The position numbers were made by a program, and so were the translations under genes. Below are positions 8,701 to 17,746 of a stretch of 64,000 nt of DNA, piece after piece (the first letter of the stretch is position 1; the number at the start of each line of letters is the position of its first letter). The stretch comes from Tunturiibacter empetritectus (lineage in GTDB: Bacteria > Acidobacteriota > Terriglobia > Terriglobales > Acidobacteriaceae): the NCBI RefSeq assembly GCF_014201375.1, contig NZ_JACHDZ010000003.1, positions 372,001 to 436,000 on the forward strand, given 5' to 3'. The notes beneath the pieces were generated by a model. The model searched no databases. It worked only from the letters and a program-made list of their open reading frames with translations, and had not been told where the DNA came from.

Positions 8701-9180
8701 ATGGCCGATTTGAATCATCCTCTGATGCCGCAACCGCTTAGAAATATAAGTTCTTTAGTCGTTTTCTTGCTTCTTCCGGCTCTGGCACGACCAGAGACAC
8801 TGCAAGATAATCCCACAGCTACGGCGCCACTAACGGGTTCTCAATCACAAACGCTGGAAGTCGCGAAGGTCGGGAAAGACGTTTCATCGCCGATCCTGAC
8901 TCATTCAACCGAACCAAAGATCCCAAAAGCTGCTCACAAGGCAAAGCTTGATGGTTTTGTCATTGTGAACTGCTATGTTGAACCCGATGGAACGACAAGC
9001 AACGTCCACGTCGCCCACACCATAATCAAGGGAGCTAACAGCCCTGCAGATCAGCAGGCAGTGAAAGAACTCGAAGAAAGTGCCATTGGGGCTGTGCAGA
9101 GCTACAAATTCAAACCCTCCAGAAAAAACGGCCAACCGGTTCGTGTCGAACTCAACGTCCAGGTCCACTTCAAAAGCTAG
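8701..9180 (+). CDS. TonB C-terminal-domain periplasmic protein
   Basis: A 159-residue protein with a hydrophobic N-terminal signal or anchor (about residues 17-30) and a C-terminal TonB-like domain. The marks are HKAKLDGFVIVNCYVEPDG, then a stretch ending SYKFKPSRKNGQPVRVELN, the usual KxxGxV...F.PA.xxGxPV pattern. It begins 1 bp after the sdhB stop, but its codon use is distinctly more AT-rich than sdhB. Such proteins either energise outer-membrane receptors or act as periplasmic partners; the Pro-rich spanning linker of a full TonB is missing. Confidence 0.7.
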   Translation: MADLNHPLMPQPLRNISSLVVFLLLPALARPETLQDNPTATAPLTGSQSQTLEVAKVGKDVSSPILTHSTEPKIPKAAHKAKLDGFVIVNCYVEPDGTTSNVHVAHTIIKGANSPADQQAVKELEESAIGAVQSYKFKPSRKNGQPVRVELNVQVHFKS

Positions 9181-9315
9181 CCGGGTGCCCCATTCATGCG
9201 GCCCCATCGCATGAGTGGGCATTCGCGCCACGCGCGAACCGTCTTCCGTCACGCAGCCCTAAATCTTAGGGTGCCCCATCATGGCAGTCTCACCGCGATG
9301 GGTGGGAATGTAAAA
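9181..9315. repeat. double-hairpin intergenic repeat (one full unit plus one short unit)
   Basis: A full unit at 9181-9241 starts directly after the stop codon of the TonB-C gene. A shorter unit at 9268-9315 ends GGTGGGAATGTAAAA, as in the cluster near 3150. The order full unit then short GGGAATGTAAAA unit is the same at both loci, so the pair behaves as one composite element. It may also act as transcript end for the sdh operon. Confidence 0.85.
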
Positions 9316-9397
9316 TTTTGACTCATCTGCTTATGAACTCCAAGCCTTCCGCACACACCGCAAGCGTCAAACCGATAAGCTCGTATCAGGAGAAAAA

Positions 9398-9793
9398 ATG
9401 ATCCAACTAGCAGACGCCCGCCGCATCATCGCCGCAGCAGAAAAGAAGGCCGAAGAACTAGGCCAGCCCATGAACGTAGCCATAGTCGACGAGGGCGGCA
9501 ACCTCATCGCCTTCGAGCGCATGACCAACGCCTGGCTCGGCTCCATCGACATTGCCCAGAAGAAAGCCTGGACCTCCCGCGCCTTCGACATCACCACCAA
9601 AGACCTCGGCGACAACTCTCAATCCGGCAACCAGTTCTTCGGCATCCACGCCTCGAACGACGGCAAGGTCATGATCTTCGCCGGCGGCATCCCACTCAAG
9701 AAGGAAGGCAAAGTTGTAGGCGCCATCGGAGTCAGCGGAGGCTCCGGCGTACAGGACCACGCCGTAGCCGAAGCCGGCACAGCCGCACTCTAA
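9398..9793 (+). CDS. HbpS/GlcG-family (DUF336) heme-binding-like protein
   Basis: A 131-residue single-domain protein of the GlcG/HbpS fold. It begins with LADARRIIAAAEKKAEELG, followed by VAIVDEGGNLIAFERM and FAGGIPLKKEGKVVGAIGVSGG, the family's characteristic blocks. No signal peptide is seen, so it is probably cytosolic. Members bind heme or cobalamin or accompany glycolate oxidation; the exact role is unknown here. AGGAG precedes the ATG and a strong terminator follows. Confidence 0.88.
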   Translation: MIQLADARRIIAAAEKKAEELGQPMNVAIVDEGGNLIAFERMTNAWLGSIDIAQKKAWTSRAFDITTKDLGDNSQSGNQFFGIHASNDGKVMIFAGGIPLKKEGKVVGAIGVSGGSGVQDHAVAEAGTAAL

Positions 9794-9810
9794 GCCACGC
9801 AAACAAATAC

Positions 9811-9842
9811 GGAGATGCCCCGCCGGCCCGCGGGGCATCTCC
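9811..9842 (+). terminator. rho-independent-like terminator
   Basis: Perfect 13-bp stem GGAGATGCCCCGC / GCGGGGCATCTCC with a 6-nt loop, 18 bp after the HbpS-like gene. The U-tract downstream is weak on the plus strand. It may also stop the convergent small minus-strand gene. Confidence 0.75.
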
Positions 9843-9882
9843 GCCTCGTTACTGCTCTACACAGGAAGCTGTTTGTCGAAAG

Positions 9883-10083
9883 TTACTTCGAAAATATCGA
9901 GTTCGCCGGAGTCCTCTCCTCATTCGAATGAATCCGGTTCTGAGCGCGTTTGGCACTCTCCATCGCTGCATGATCCATCTTCTGCTGATCGGTCTTGCCA
10001 ACCTCTGTCGCGGTACTCCCCTCTTCAATCGCTTCGTGCGAAGGACGTGCGCCGGTCTTCGAAGAATTCATACCCTGTGCCAT
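9883..10083 (-). CDS. small hydrophilic protein, unknown
   Basis: A 66-residue, highly polar protein (MAQGMNSSKTGARPSHEAIEEGS and onward) without cysteines or hydrophobic segments. The start is supported by GGAGAGGTGATGTT before the ATG. The gene converges on the terminator at 9811-9842. Composition suggests a disordered stress-type protein, but I recognise no family. Confidence 0.55.
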   Translation of the reverse strand: MAQGMNSSKTGARPSHEAIEEGSTATEVGKTDQQKMDHAAMESAKRAQNRIHSNEERTPANSIFSK

Positions 10084-10209
10084 AACATCACCTCTCCTTC
10101 AACAGATGGCATCGCACACCATGAAGGTTGCTCCAACGCACCATCCAGCTCTCAACAAAAAACGAAAATAAACTTAGAAAGAATGGCGTATTTTTCGACG
10201 CACAAAAAT

Positions 10210-10272
10210 GTGGTGCAACAACACCACGTTAGCCACACAATTCACCACGTTCTCACCACAAAAACACCACGT
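10210..10272. repeat. phased CACCACG/CACCACA repeat array
   Basis: CACCACGTT at 10222 and 10243, CACCACA at 10254 and CACCACGTC at 10265, so successive units start 21, 11 and 11 bp apart. The first unit can also pair with GTGGTG at 10210-10215. The DNA around it to about 10400 is unusually rich in A-tracts. The array lies about 155 bp upstream of the dipeptidase start. A similar array lies at 62599-62673 before another secreted hydrolase. Confidence 0.7.
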
Positions 10273-10426
10273 CAACCCCACGCTTTTTCCCAAAATCCCA
10301 CACAAAAACACCTTTTCCCACGCACAGAAAAAAATCGCAAACTATCGCCTCAAAAAACCACAAGCAAGGAAAAAAACACACTTGTTACAATCGGCTATTC
10401 CGCAACCGAAAGAGTGGCGAGCCAAC

Positions 10427-11656
10427 ATGCACAAACGCGGCATCTTCGTCTCTATCCTTCTCCTTCTCACCCTGCAAGCCCACTCCCAAACAAACTCCCC
10501 AAAATCAATGACTGATCCCGCCGCCGTCCACCAATCCGCAATCGTCATCGACACCCACGCCGACACCCCCCAACGCTTCATCGACGAACACTGGGACTTC
10601 ACCGATCCCCTCAACGGCGGCATGCTCAACTATGACAGCGCCAAACAAGGCAATCTCGACGCACAGTTCTTCTCCATCTGGGTCGACCCCAACCAATACC
10701 CCGCCAACGCCAGCGCCCACCGCACTCTCTCGCTCATCGACGGCACCCTCGAGCAGGTCCGCAAACACCCCGACAAACTCGCTCTCTGCCTCTCCTCCGA
10801 CGACATCCTCGCCACCCACGCCCAAGGAAAGTTCGCCGTCCTCATGGGTATCGAAGGCGGCCACTCCATTGAAAACGACCTCGGCCTCCTTCGCGACTAC
10901 TATCGTCTTGGCGTCCGTTACATGACCCTCACCTGGTCCAACACCAACAACTGGGCCGACTCCTCCGGCGACATCGAAGACGAAAAAGTCCACCACCACA
11001 ACGGCCTCACGCCCTTCGGCAAACAAGTCGTAGCCGAGATGAACCGCCTCGGAATGATGGTCGACATCTCCCACGTCTCCGATAAAACCTTCTCGGACGT
11101 CATCGCCACCACACGCACCCCCATCATCGCCTCCCACTCCTCCGCCCGCGCCCTCACTCACGCCGCGCGCAACATGACCGACGAGATGCTCCTCGCCATG
11201 AAGAAGAACAACGGCGTCGTCATGGTCAACTTCTTCCCCGCCTTCATCGACGAAGACTGGCGCAAAGCCTGGGCCGCGCAGGAGCCCGAACGCAAAAAAG
11301 CGCAAAAAACCCTCGAAGCTGAGTACAGAGCGAAAGGGCAGCCAGTCCCCTACACCGCCTCCGACAAGGTCGATCGCGAGTTCGCCGACAAGATCGGCCG
11401 CGCGCCCTTCAACTCCCTCATCGATCACTTCGACCACGTCATCAAGGTCGCCGGCATCGATCACGTCGGCATCGGCACCGACTTCGACGGCATTCCCGTC
11501 CCACCCGCCGGCATCGACTCCGCAGCCGATCTCCCCAAGATCACCGCCGCCCTCATGGCTCGCGGCTACTCCGCCGACAACATGCACAAACTACTCGGAG
11601 GCAACCTGCTCCGCGTCTTCCGCGAAGTGCAGGCCGCCTCCGATCACAACCCATAA
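10427..11656 (+). CDS. membrane dipeptidase-like zinc peptidase (M19), exported
   Basis: A 409-residue protein of the renal-dipeptidase family, which cleaves dipeptides and some beta-lactams. A signal peptide covers residues 1-20 (cut near AHSQ). The metal-binding DTHADTP (His44, Asp46) follows, then MGIEGGHSIE with the bridging Glu, LTWSNTNNWAD, DISHVSDK, PIIASHSSARAL and the C-terminal HVGIGTDFDG. The ATG at 10427 gives a proper signal peptide; the frame is open upstream but that stretch is repeat and A-rich intergenic DNA. Confidence 0.92.
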   Translation: MHKRGIFVSILLLLTLQAHSQTNSPKSMTDPAAVHQSAIVIDTHADTPQRFIDEHWDFTDPLNGGMLNYDSAKQGNLDAQFFSIWVDPNQYPANASAHRTLSLIDGTLEQVRKHPDKLALCLSSDDILATHAQGKFAVLMGIEGGHSIENDLGLLRDYYRLGVRYMTLTWSNTNNWADSSGDIEDEKVHHHNGLTPFGKQVVAEMNRLGMMVDISHVSDKTFSDVIATTRTPIIASHSSARALTHAARNMTDEMLLAMKKNNGVVMVNFFPAFIDEDWRKAWAAQEPERKKAQKTLEAEYRAKGQPVPYTASDKVDREFADKIGRAPFNSLIDHFDHVIKVAGIDHVGIGTDFDGIPVPPAGIDSAADLPKITAALMARGYSADNMHKLLGGNLLRVFREVQAASDHNP

Positions 11657-11680
11657 CCGATTCGATGCAAAGGTTAAGAA

Positions 11681-11980
11681 CTAGACCTTCTCGCCTACCA
11701 ACTCAATCTTATGTATCTTCGGAGCTTCAGAGAAAAGTGTCTCCGCATTCGCCATCAAAGCCTTCGCAATCTCACCATTCAAGTGAGCCTCACGCCCCGC
11801 CTCATCATTGAAGGTGTCAAACACCCCGAACACCCCACCTTTATCTTCCTTGAACCCATACCAGTGCACGGTCCCGGCCTCTGCCTTCGCCATCTCCGCA
11901 CCTTGCTTCAGAAAAGCCTCAACATCCGCTTCTTTCCCCGGCTTCGCCTTCAACTCCGCATACAACGCAAACTTCGCCAT
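11681..11980 (-). CDS. antibiotic-biosynthesis-monooxygenase (ABM) domain protein
   Basis: A 99-residue dimeric ferredoxin-like protein. MAKFALYAELKAKPGKEADVEAFL and the later VFDTFNDEAGREAHLNGEIAKAL are the usual ABM/YgiN layout. GGAGGATCTACAAG directly before ATG at 11980 decides this start over an in-frame upstream ATG at 12010. Members include quinol and heme monooxygenases, so the substrate is not known. It converges on the dipeptidase gene, with 24 bp between the stops. Confidence 0.85.
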   Translation of the reverse strand: MAKFALYAELKAKPGKEADVEAFLKQGAEMAKAEAGTVHWYGFKEDKGGVFGVFDTFNDEAGREAHLNGEIAKALMANAETLFSEAPKIHKIELVGEKV

Positions 11981-12060
11981 CTTGTAGATCCTCCACTGGG
12001 TGAGATGCATAAAACATTACTTGGTTACTGTCTTTTGCATCTCAATCGCTTGAGGAAAAC

Positions 12061-12618
12061 ATGCGCAAAGATAAACCTTCCATCCTCAGGGGAATCGTTA
12101 CAGGCGTCACAGCCGGCATCGTCGCCACACTCATCATGGATCAGTTTCAGAAACTAAGCAGCGCAGGAGGAAAAGCACTCGAAAAGCAGAAGAAGCTTGC
12201 AGACGGAGAAGCCCCATCGCAGATCAATCGCGAGCAAGCAGCTTCTGAGCAAAAGGCTGCGGAGCAAGAGGGTTCAACCGAGATCGTCGCTCGTAAGATC
12301 GCCGAAGTAACCCACACCGATCTCAGCAAGGAAGAAAAAAAGAAAGCCGGGCAGGCCGTCCACTACACCTTCGGCACTTTAATGGGCGTCGTCTACGGCG
12401 TCTCCTCCGAACTCCTGCCCGAAGTCACTACCGGTGCAGGCACAGCCTACGGCACGCTACTCTTCCTCGCCGCAGACGAGGTCGCAGTCCCAGCCTTCCA
12501 GCTATCTCCCTCGACCACCGACGCACCCGCCACTGATCACCTCCAACACTGGGCAGCTCACGTCGTCTACGGAGGCTCTCTCGAACTTGTTCGCAGCCTC
12601 CTCCGACGCATTCTCTAA
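12061..12618 (+). CDS. DUF1440/YagU-like membrane protein
   Basis: A 185-residue protein with an N-terminal hydrophobic segment (about residues 9-26), a charged Lys/Glu/Gln-rich middle (40-110) and a hydrophobic C-terminal half with AVHYTFGTLMGVVYGVSSE and HLQHWAAHVVYGGSLELVR. This matches the layout of the YagU/DUF1440 family of inner-membrane proteins, some of which are linked to acid resistance. The assignment is from motif memory and is moderate. GAGGAAAAC precedes the ATG. Confidence 0.72.
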   Translation: MRKDKPSILRGIVTGVTAGIVATLIMDQFQKLSSAGGKALEKQKKLADGEAPSQINREQAASEQKAAEQEGSTEIVARKIAEVTHTDLSKEEKKKAGQAVHYTFGTLMGVVYGVSSELLPEVTTGAGTAYGTLLFLAADEVAVPAFQLSPSTTDAPATDHLQHWAAHVVYGGSLELVRSLLRRIL

Positions 12619-12680
12619 GACATCCCCACGTTGCTCCCACCGCCCGTCTGCGTTAGCCTGTTTGTTGGAGCTACAACCGC

Positions 12681-13439
12681 ATGATGCTTCGCACTCTCGC
12701 ACTCTCCCTGGCCCTAGCCGTATCCGTCCAGGCACAGTCACCCCCAGCGCAATCGACCCCACCGCCCCCAGCCGACGCTCTACCCGACGCCCCCAGCACC
12801 ACAAGCAACATCAAAGCCCCCGTCGTCCCCACCGGCCCCACCGCCGTCATCGACACCACCATGGGCCGGCTCACCTGCAAACTTTACGACAAACAGGCCC
12901 CCGTCACCGTCGCCAACTTCATCGGTCTCGCCGAAGGCACCAAAGACTGGACCGACCCCAAGACCCTCCAGAAGATGCACCATCAGCCCTTCTACAACGG
13001 CACAACCTTCCACCGTGTCATTCCCAACTTCATGATCCAGGGCGGCGACCGCGTCGGCGACGGCACCGGAGACCCCGGCTACTTCTTTCAGGACGAGATC
13101 GACCCCGACCTCACCTTCGACACACCCGGCCTCCTCGCCATGGCCAACGCCGGCCCCGGCCCCTCCGGAGGCGGCACCAACGGCTCTCAGTTCTTCATCA
13201 CCGAAGCCGAGGTCCCGCAACTCAACGGCAAGCACACCATCTTCGGCCAGTGCGACGCCCACACCGCTCTACTCGTCGCCTCAATCGCGCGCGTAGAACG
13301 CAACTCCAGCGACAAGCCAATTACGCCAGTCGTCATCAATCGCATCACCATCGTGCGCGACGGCCAGCCGATGCCTCCGCTACCAGTGGCGCCCGCCGTA
13401 CCTGCGACACCAGCCGCCACCGCTGCGCCACCCAAATAA
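12681..13439 (+). CDS. exported peptidyl-prolyl cis-trans isomerase (cyclophilin)
   Basis: A 252-residue cyclophilin that speeds cis-trans isomerisation of proline bonds in exported proteins. A signal peptide covers residues 1-19, a Pro/Ala-rich linker runs to about 50, and the cyclophilin domain runs from about 52 to 225 with [38 protein letters not shown] and [23 protein letters not shown]. The C-terminal tail is Pro/Ala-rich. It is followed after 80 bp by a second, cytosolic cyclophilin gene of similar sequence, so the two look like an old tandem duplication with one copy retargeted to the periplasm. Confidence 0.94.
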   Translation: MMLRTLALSLALAVSVQAQSPPAQSTPPPPADALPDAPSTTSNIKAPVVPTGPTAVIDTTMGRLTCKLYDKQAPVTVANFIGLAEGTKDWTDPKTLQKMHHQPFYNGTTFHRVIPNFMIQGGDRVGDGTGDPGYFFQDEIDPDLTFDTPGLLAMANAGPGPSGGGTNGSQFFITEAEVPQLNGKHTIFGQCDAHTALLVASIARVERNSSDKPITPVVINRITIVRDGQPMPPLPVAPAVPATPAATAAPPK

Positions 13440-13519
13440 TCTTCCGGCCTCCGCGATCTCAACGGAAACGCCTCTCTGCTAACAAAGCACTCAACCAGTC
13501 ACTGCAAGGAGATTTCGAA

Positions 13520-14041
13520 ATGCCAACCAAACCAGGCACGTACGCAACATTCAAGACCAGCGAAGGAACCGTCGTCTGTGAGCTCTTCGAGAAGGACGCG
13601 CCCGAAACCGTCGCCAACTTCATCGGCCTCGCCGAAGGCACCAAGGAGTGGAACAGCCGCAGCAAGAAGGGCGCCAAGCTCTACGACGGCACTATCTTCC
13701 ACCGCGTCATCCCCCAGTTCATGATCCAGGGCGGCGACCCCGAAGGCACCGGCATGGGCGGCCCCGGCTACAAGTTCGCCGACGAGACCAAAGGCTCCAA
13801 ACACGGCTTCCAGGAGAAGGGCAAACTCGCCATGGCCAACGCCGGCCCCAACACCAACGGCAGCCAGTTCTTCATCACCGTAGCCGACACCAGCTGGCTC
13901 ACCGGCAAACACACCATCTTCGGTGAAGTCGTCGAAGGCTACGACATCGTAGAAAAGATCTCCAAGGTCAGCAAAGATGGCATGGACCGCCCCAAAACCC
14001 CAGTCGTCCTCGAATCCGTCACCATCGAACGCGTAGCTTAA
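13520..14041 (+). CDS. cytosolic peptidyl-prolyl cis-trans isomerase (cyclophilin)
   Basis: A 173-residue cyclophilin without signal peptide. The start at 13520 follows AAGGAG and gives MPTKPGTYATFKTSEG. The catalytic block FHRVIPQFMIQGGD and [15 protein letters not shown] are intact. It shares the [12 protein letters not shown] segment with the exported paralogue upstream. The frame is open far upstream, but that is a shadow of the first gene. A strong terminator follows 20 bp downstream. Confidence 0.95.
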   Translation: MPTKPGTYATFKTSEGTVVCELFEKDAPETVANFIGLAEGTKEWNSRSKKGAKLYDGTIFHRVIPQFMIQGGDPEGTGMGGPGYKFADETKGSKHGFQEKGKLAMANAGPNTNGSQFFITVADTSWLTGKHTIFGEVVEGYDIVEKISKVSKDGMDRPKTPVVLESVTIERVA

Positions 14042-14061
14042 CTTCGTTTTGAGTAACGAGA

Positions 14062-14086
14062 AAGGCCTACTCTTGGAGTAGGCCTT
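14062..14086 (+). terminator. rho-independent terminator after the cyclophilin pair
   Basis: Perfect 11-bp stem AAGGCCTACTC / GAGTAGGCCTT with a 3-nt loop, followed by a T-rich stretch (CTGTTTGCGGCTTT). Confidence 0.85.
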
Positions 14087-14157
14087 CTGTTTGCGGCTTT
14101 CTGGGATATTTGCTTCGGTTATTAGTGCTAGGGTTTTCCGTAAGATTAGGAGTGTTG

Positions 14158-14337
14158 GTGAAGACTACGAGTTACCTTCTTTTTTTGGCTGCCTTCATTT
14201 TCTATGCAATGATCTGGCGGGCAATTTGGCGGCTCGTGAGTGAGAGCAGACAGGCCAACCCCGATAGACACTTCGGCGTTTTTGGTGGCTCCCAGCTTGG
14301 CGTGTTCACAGAATTAGTTATCCCACCAGCAACCTGA
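14158..14337 (+). CDS. small membrane protein, uncertain
   Basis: A possible 59-residue protein from a GTG at 14158 preceded by TTAGGAGTGTTG. It has one hydrophobic helix (SYLLFLAAFIFYAMIWRAIW) and a polar tail. The codon use is AT-richer than the cyclophilins and I recognise no family. It stands alone after a terminator, so it may be a chance ORF. Confidence 0.35.
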   Translation: MKTTSYLLFLAAFIFYAMIWRAIWRLVSESRQANPDRHFGVFGGSQLGVFTELVIPPAT

Positions 14338-14512
14338 GACGCCAAATTGTAATGCGCTTCATATTGACGTTCGCATTATTATGCGCAGCAATGGCATGCA
14401 TCGGATATTCCATGCTTCACAGTACAGCGTAGCGGTAAGCTTTCCTCAACAACTTACGAGCAGTAGAAACCCCCACATCTATACCCGCGAAGAGCCCACT
14501 CTAACGAGAGCC

Positions 14513-14662
14513 CTAGCGAACAAAACTCGCAAAGATCAGCAGCCCGATCGCCACCACTGCCGCCAACTGCATCCACAACACAGTAAGAAAAAACCACGCG
14601 GACGATCGTTCTCTCCTATCCGCCGTATCCAAAATCTGATGGAAGCTCTGCGTGCCGTCCAA
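14513..14662 (-). CDS. possible 49-residue single-pass membrane protein
   Basis: A TTG at 14662 preceded by GAAGGTTAAT opens 49 codons ending in TAG. The product has a polar N-terminus (DGTQSFHQILDTADRRERS) and one clear transmembrane helix (WFFLTVLWMQLAAVVAIGLL) ending FASFVR. An in-frame TAA lies just upstream, so TTG is the only usual start. The rest of the gap 14338-14860 shows nothing I can name. Confidence 0.35.
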   Translation of the reverse strand: MDGTQSFHQILDTADRRERSSAWFFLTVLWMQLAAVVAIGLLIFASFVR

Positions 14663-14861
14663 ATTAACCTTCGTTCTGTGCGATTACCCGGAGCCTCGCA
14701 CGTATCAAAACTATCTCTTCAACGCGAAGATAGCGCAGGCCTGTTGCCATCTGCCTTGAGTGAATATCGGCGCAACACTTCGCGCCATTAGTTATTGTTC
14801 GTATCTCTCACCAGTTCTTTCCCAAATCAGAACCCGTTGTCTTCCCAGGCACGATCAACAG

Positions 14862-14890
14862 AAAAGGCCTGCTCATCGAGCAGGCCCTTT
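14862..14890 (-). terminator. rho-independent terminator of mdh
   Basis: Read on the minus strand, GGCCTGCTC pairs with GAGCAGGCC around a 3-nt loop (core 14866-14886), followed by a run ending in TTTTC. It lies about 20 bp downstream of the mdh stop. Confidence 0.8.
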
Positions 14891-14908
14891 CCATCGACTA
14901 AAAAACTT

Positions 14909-15859
<951 letters not shown>

Positions 15860-15871
15860 TCAAAAAATTTG

Positions 15872-16237
15872 TTACGACCACTTAGCCGATTCCCAGAGGT
15901 AAAGCTCGTTCCCATCCAGGTCACTAAAGTGAACGAAGCTTCCACCTTGATCACGCTGAACCTCACCGACGTCCTTCACACCCAGCGACTTCAGCCTAGC
16001 CGCAGCCGCATCAATCGACTCGTCAATGCCCAAACCGATCATAATCGACCCCGGTGTCCCCGGAGCTGGATGCTTCTCCGACGTCGGATGCAACCCAATC
16101 GTGAAGGACCCCGCCTCAACCGTTGCCCAGTGATCTCCATAATGACTGCTTACCTTCAGCCCAAGAACCTCACTGTAAAACTTCAGCGATGCATCCATGT
16201 TTGCCACAAAAATCGTTGCATTGCCACCTGTGATCAT
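15872..16237 (-). CDS. VOC/glyoxalase-superfamily protein
   Basis: A 121-residue VOC domain starting ITGGNATIFVANMDASLKFY and ending with FSDLDGNELYLWESAKW. GLHPTSEKHPAPGTPGS lies in the middle. The first usual metal-ligand position reads Asn/Thr rather than His, so metal binding may differ. GAGGAGGTCAGTG before the ATG favours 16237; a GTG one codon upstream is the alternative. It lies between mdh and icd on the same strand, with 18 bp to the icd stop, probably cotranscribed. Substrate unknown. Confidence 0.82.
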   Translation of the reverse strand: MITGGNATIFVANMDASLKFYSEVLGLKVSSHYGDHWATVEAGSFTIGLHPTSEKHPAPGTPGSIMIGLGIDESIDAAAARLKSLGVKDVGEVQRDQGGSFVHFSDLDGNELYLWESAKWS

Positions 16238-16255
16238 CACTGACCTCCTCGGAAG

Positions 16256-17659
16256 CTAGCCCATATTCTCAATCATACGGCTGGCAAACTCGCTCGTCTT
16301 GGCCTTCGTCGCGCCCTGCATCCCACGCTCAAAGTCATACGTCACGAACTTCTGCCCAATCGTCTTCTCCATCGAAGACTCAATCAACCGCGCAGCCTCG
16401 GTCCAGCCGAGAAAATCAAACAGCATCACACCCGAAAGAATCACCGACCCTGGATTAATCACGTCCTTATCCGCATACTTCGGCGCAGTCCCATGCGTCG
16501 CTTCGAACACTGCGTATCCATCGCCGATATTGCCACCCGGCGCAATGCCCAACCCGCCGACCTGAGCCGCAGCAGCATCCGAGATGTAATCCCCGTTCAG
16601 ATTCGTCGTCGCCAGCACGCTGTAATCCTCGGGCCGCAAGATAATCTGCTGAAAGATCGAGTCCGCAATCCGGTCGTTGATCAAGATCTTCGTCTTCCAC
16701 TTGCCACCGCCATGCGAATCGCCGATCGAAGCCAGAACCGACTTCACCTCAGCGATCACCTCTTCCCCAAACTCCTTCGCGGCAAACTCAATGCCAGGCT
16801 CAATCAGCGCAGCGTTCTCCTCGGCAGTCAGCTTCGGATTCGCCTCCACGTTCCCCAGAATCCAGCTCTCCCGCTCCGTCACGGTCTGCTCGCGGAACTC
16901 CTGCGACGCAACCTCGTACCCCCACTCGCGAAACGCCCCTTCGGTGAACTTCTGAATATTTCCCTTGTGCACCAGCGTCACCGTCTTGCGCTTGTTGTCG
17001 AGCGCATACTGAATCGCCGCTCGCACCAGCCGCTTCGACCCCGTAATCGAGATCGGCTTCACCCCCACACCCGAGTCCAGCCGAATCTTCTTCTTGGTCC
17101 CCTTCAGCATGTCATCGTTCACAAACGCAATGAACTTGTCAGCCTCAGGCGTACCTTGCCGAAACTCGATCCCGGCATAAATATCCTCAGTATTCTCACG
17201 GAAGATCACCACATTCAGCTTCTCCGGATGCTTCACCGGACTCGGCACCCCGGCATAGTACTTCACTGGCCGCACACACTGGTAGAGATCCATCAACTGC
17301 CGCAACGCCACATTCAGGCTGCGAATCCCCCCGCCCACCGGCGTCGTCAGCGGTCCTTTAATCGACACGCGAAAGTCCACCGTAGCCTTAACCGTGTCAT
17401 CCGGCAACCAGTTCTTCGTCTGACGATAGGCCTTCTCCCCCGCCAGCACTTCGTACCACACAACCGATCGCTTCCCCCCATAAGCCTTCGCCACCGCAGC
17501 ATCGAACACCCGCTGCGAGGCCTTCCAGATATCCCGCCCCGTTCCATCTCCTTCGATGAACGGAATAATCGGATGATCGGGAATCGTAAACTTTCCGTTG
17601 TTATACTCGATCGCCTGCCCATTCGCCGGCACTGGAATTCCGTTGTAGCTTGTTTGCAT
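16256..17659 (-). CDS. icd: NADP-dependent isocitrate dehydrogenase
   Basis: TCA-cycle enzyme that decarboxylates isocitrate to 2-oxoglutarate. The 467-residue protein has [12 protein letters not shown] near the start and the substrate loop [33 protein letters not shown] follows, then [50 protein letters not shown] and [13 protein letters not shown]. The length is slightly above the 416 residues of the E. coli enzyme, mostly from the N-terminus and an insert in the middle. GGAG is nine bases upstream of the ATG. Confidence 0.95.
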   Translation of the reverse strand: MQTSYNGIPVPANGQAIEYNNGKFTIPDHPIIPFIEGDGTGRDIWKASQRVFDAAVAKAYGGKRSVVWYEVLAGEKAYRQTKNWLPDDTVKATVDFRVSIKGPLTTPVGGGIRSLNVALRQLMDLYQCVRPVKYYAGVPSPVKHPEKLNVVIFRENTEDIYAGIEFRQGTPEADKFIAFVNDDMLKGTKKKIRLDSGVGVKPISITGSKRLVRAAIQYALDNKRKTVTLVHKGNIQKFTEGAFREWGYEVASQEFREQTVTERESWILGNVEANPKLTAEENAALIEPGIEFAAKEFGEEVIAEVKSVLASIGDSHGGGKWKTKILINDRIADSIFQQIILRPEDYSVLATTNLNGDYISDAAAAQVGGLGIAPGGNIGDGYAVFEATHGTAPKYADKDVINPGSVILSGVMLFDFLGWTEAARLIESSMEKTIGQKFVTYDFERGMQGATKAKTSEFASRMIENMG

Positions 17660-17746
17660 CGTCGTCGTCTCCGCAGAAGAATTCGAAGACCGAGGCTACC
17701 ATCCGCGCAAGACGAGTGGCAACCGGTATGCGGCATACGCGTGCGT

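Noticed and set aside
10210-10272. CACCACG repeats as a CRISPR array
   Set aside because: Units are 7-9 bp with about 11-bp steps; no spacers or direct repeats of CRISPR size and no cas gene.
14381-14791. 136-codon plus-strand frame in the gap before mdh
   Set aside because: No ribosome site, low-complexity basic sequence, and overlaps a more plausible small minus-strand ORF.
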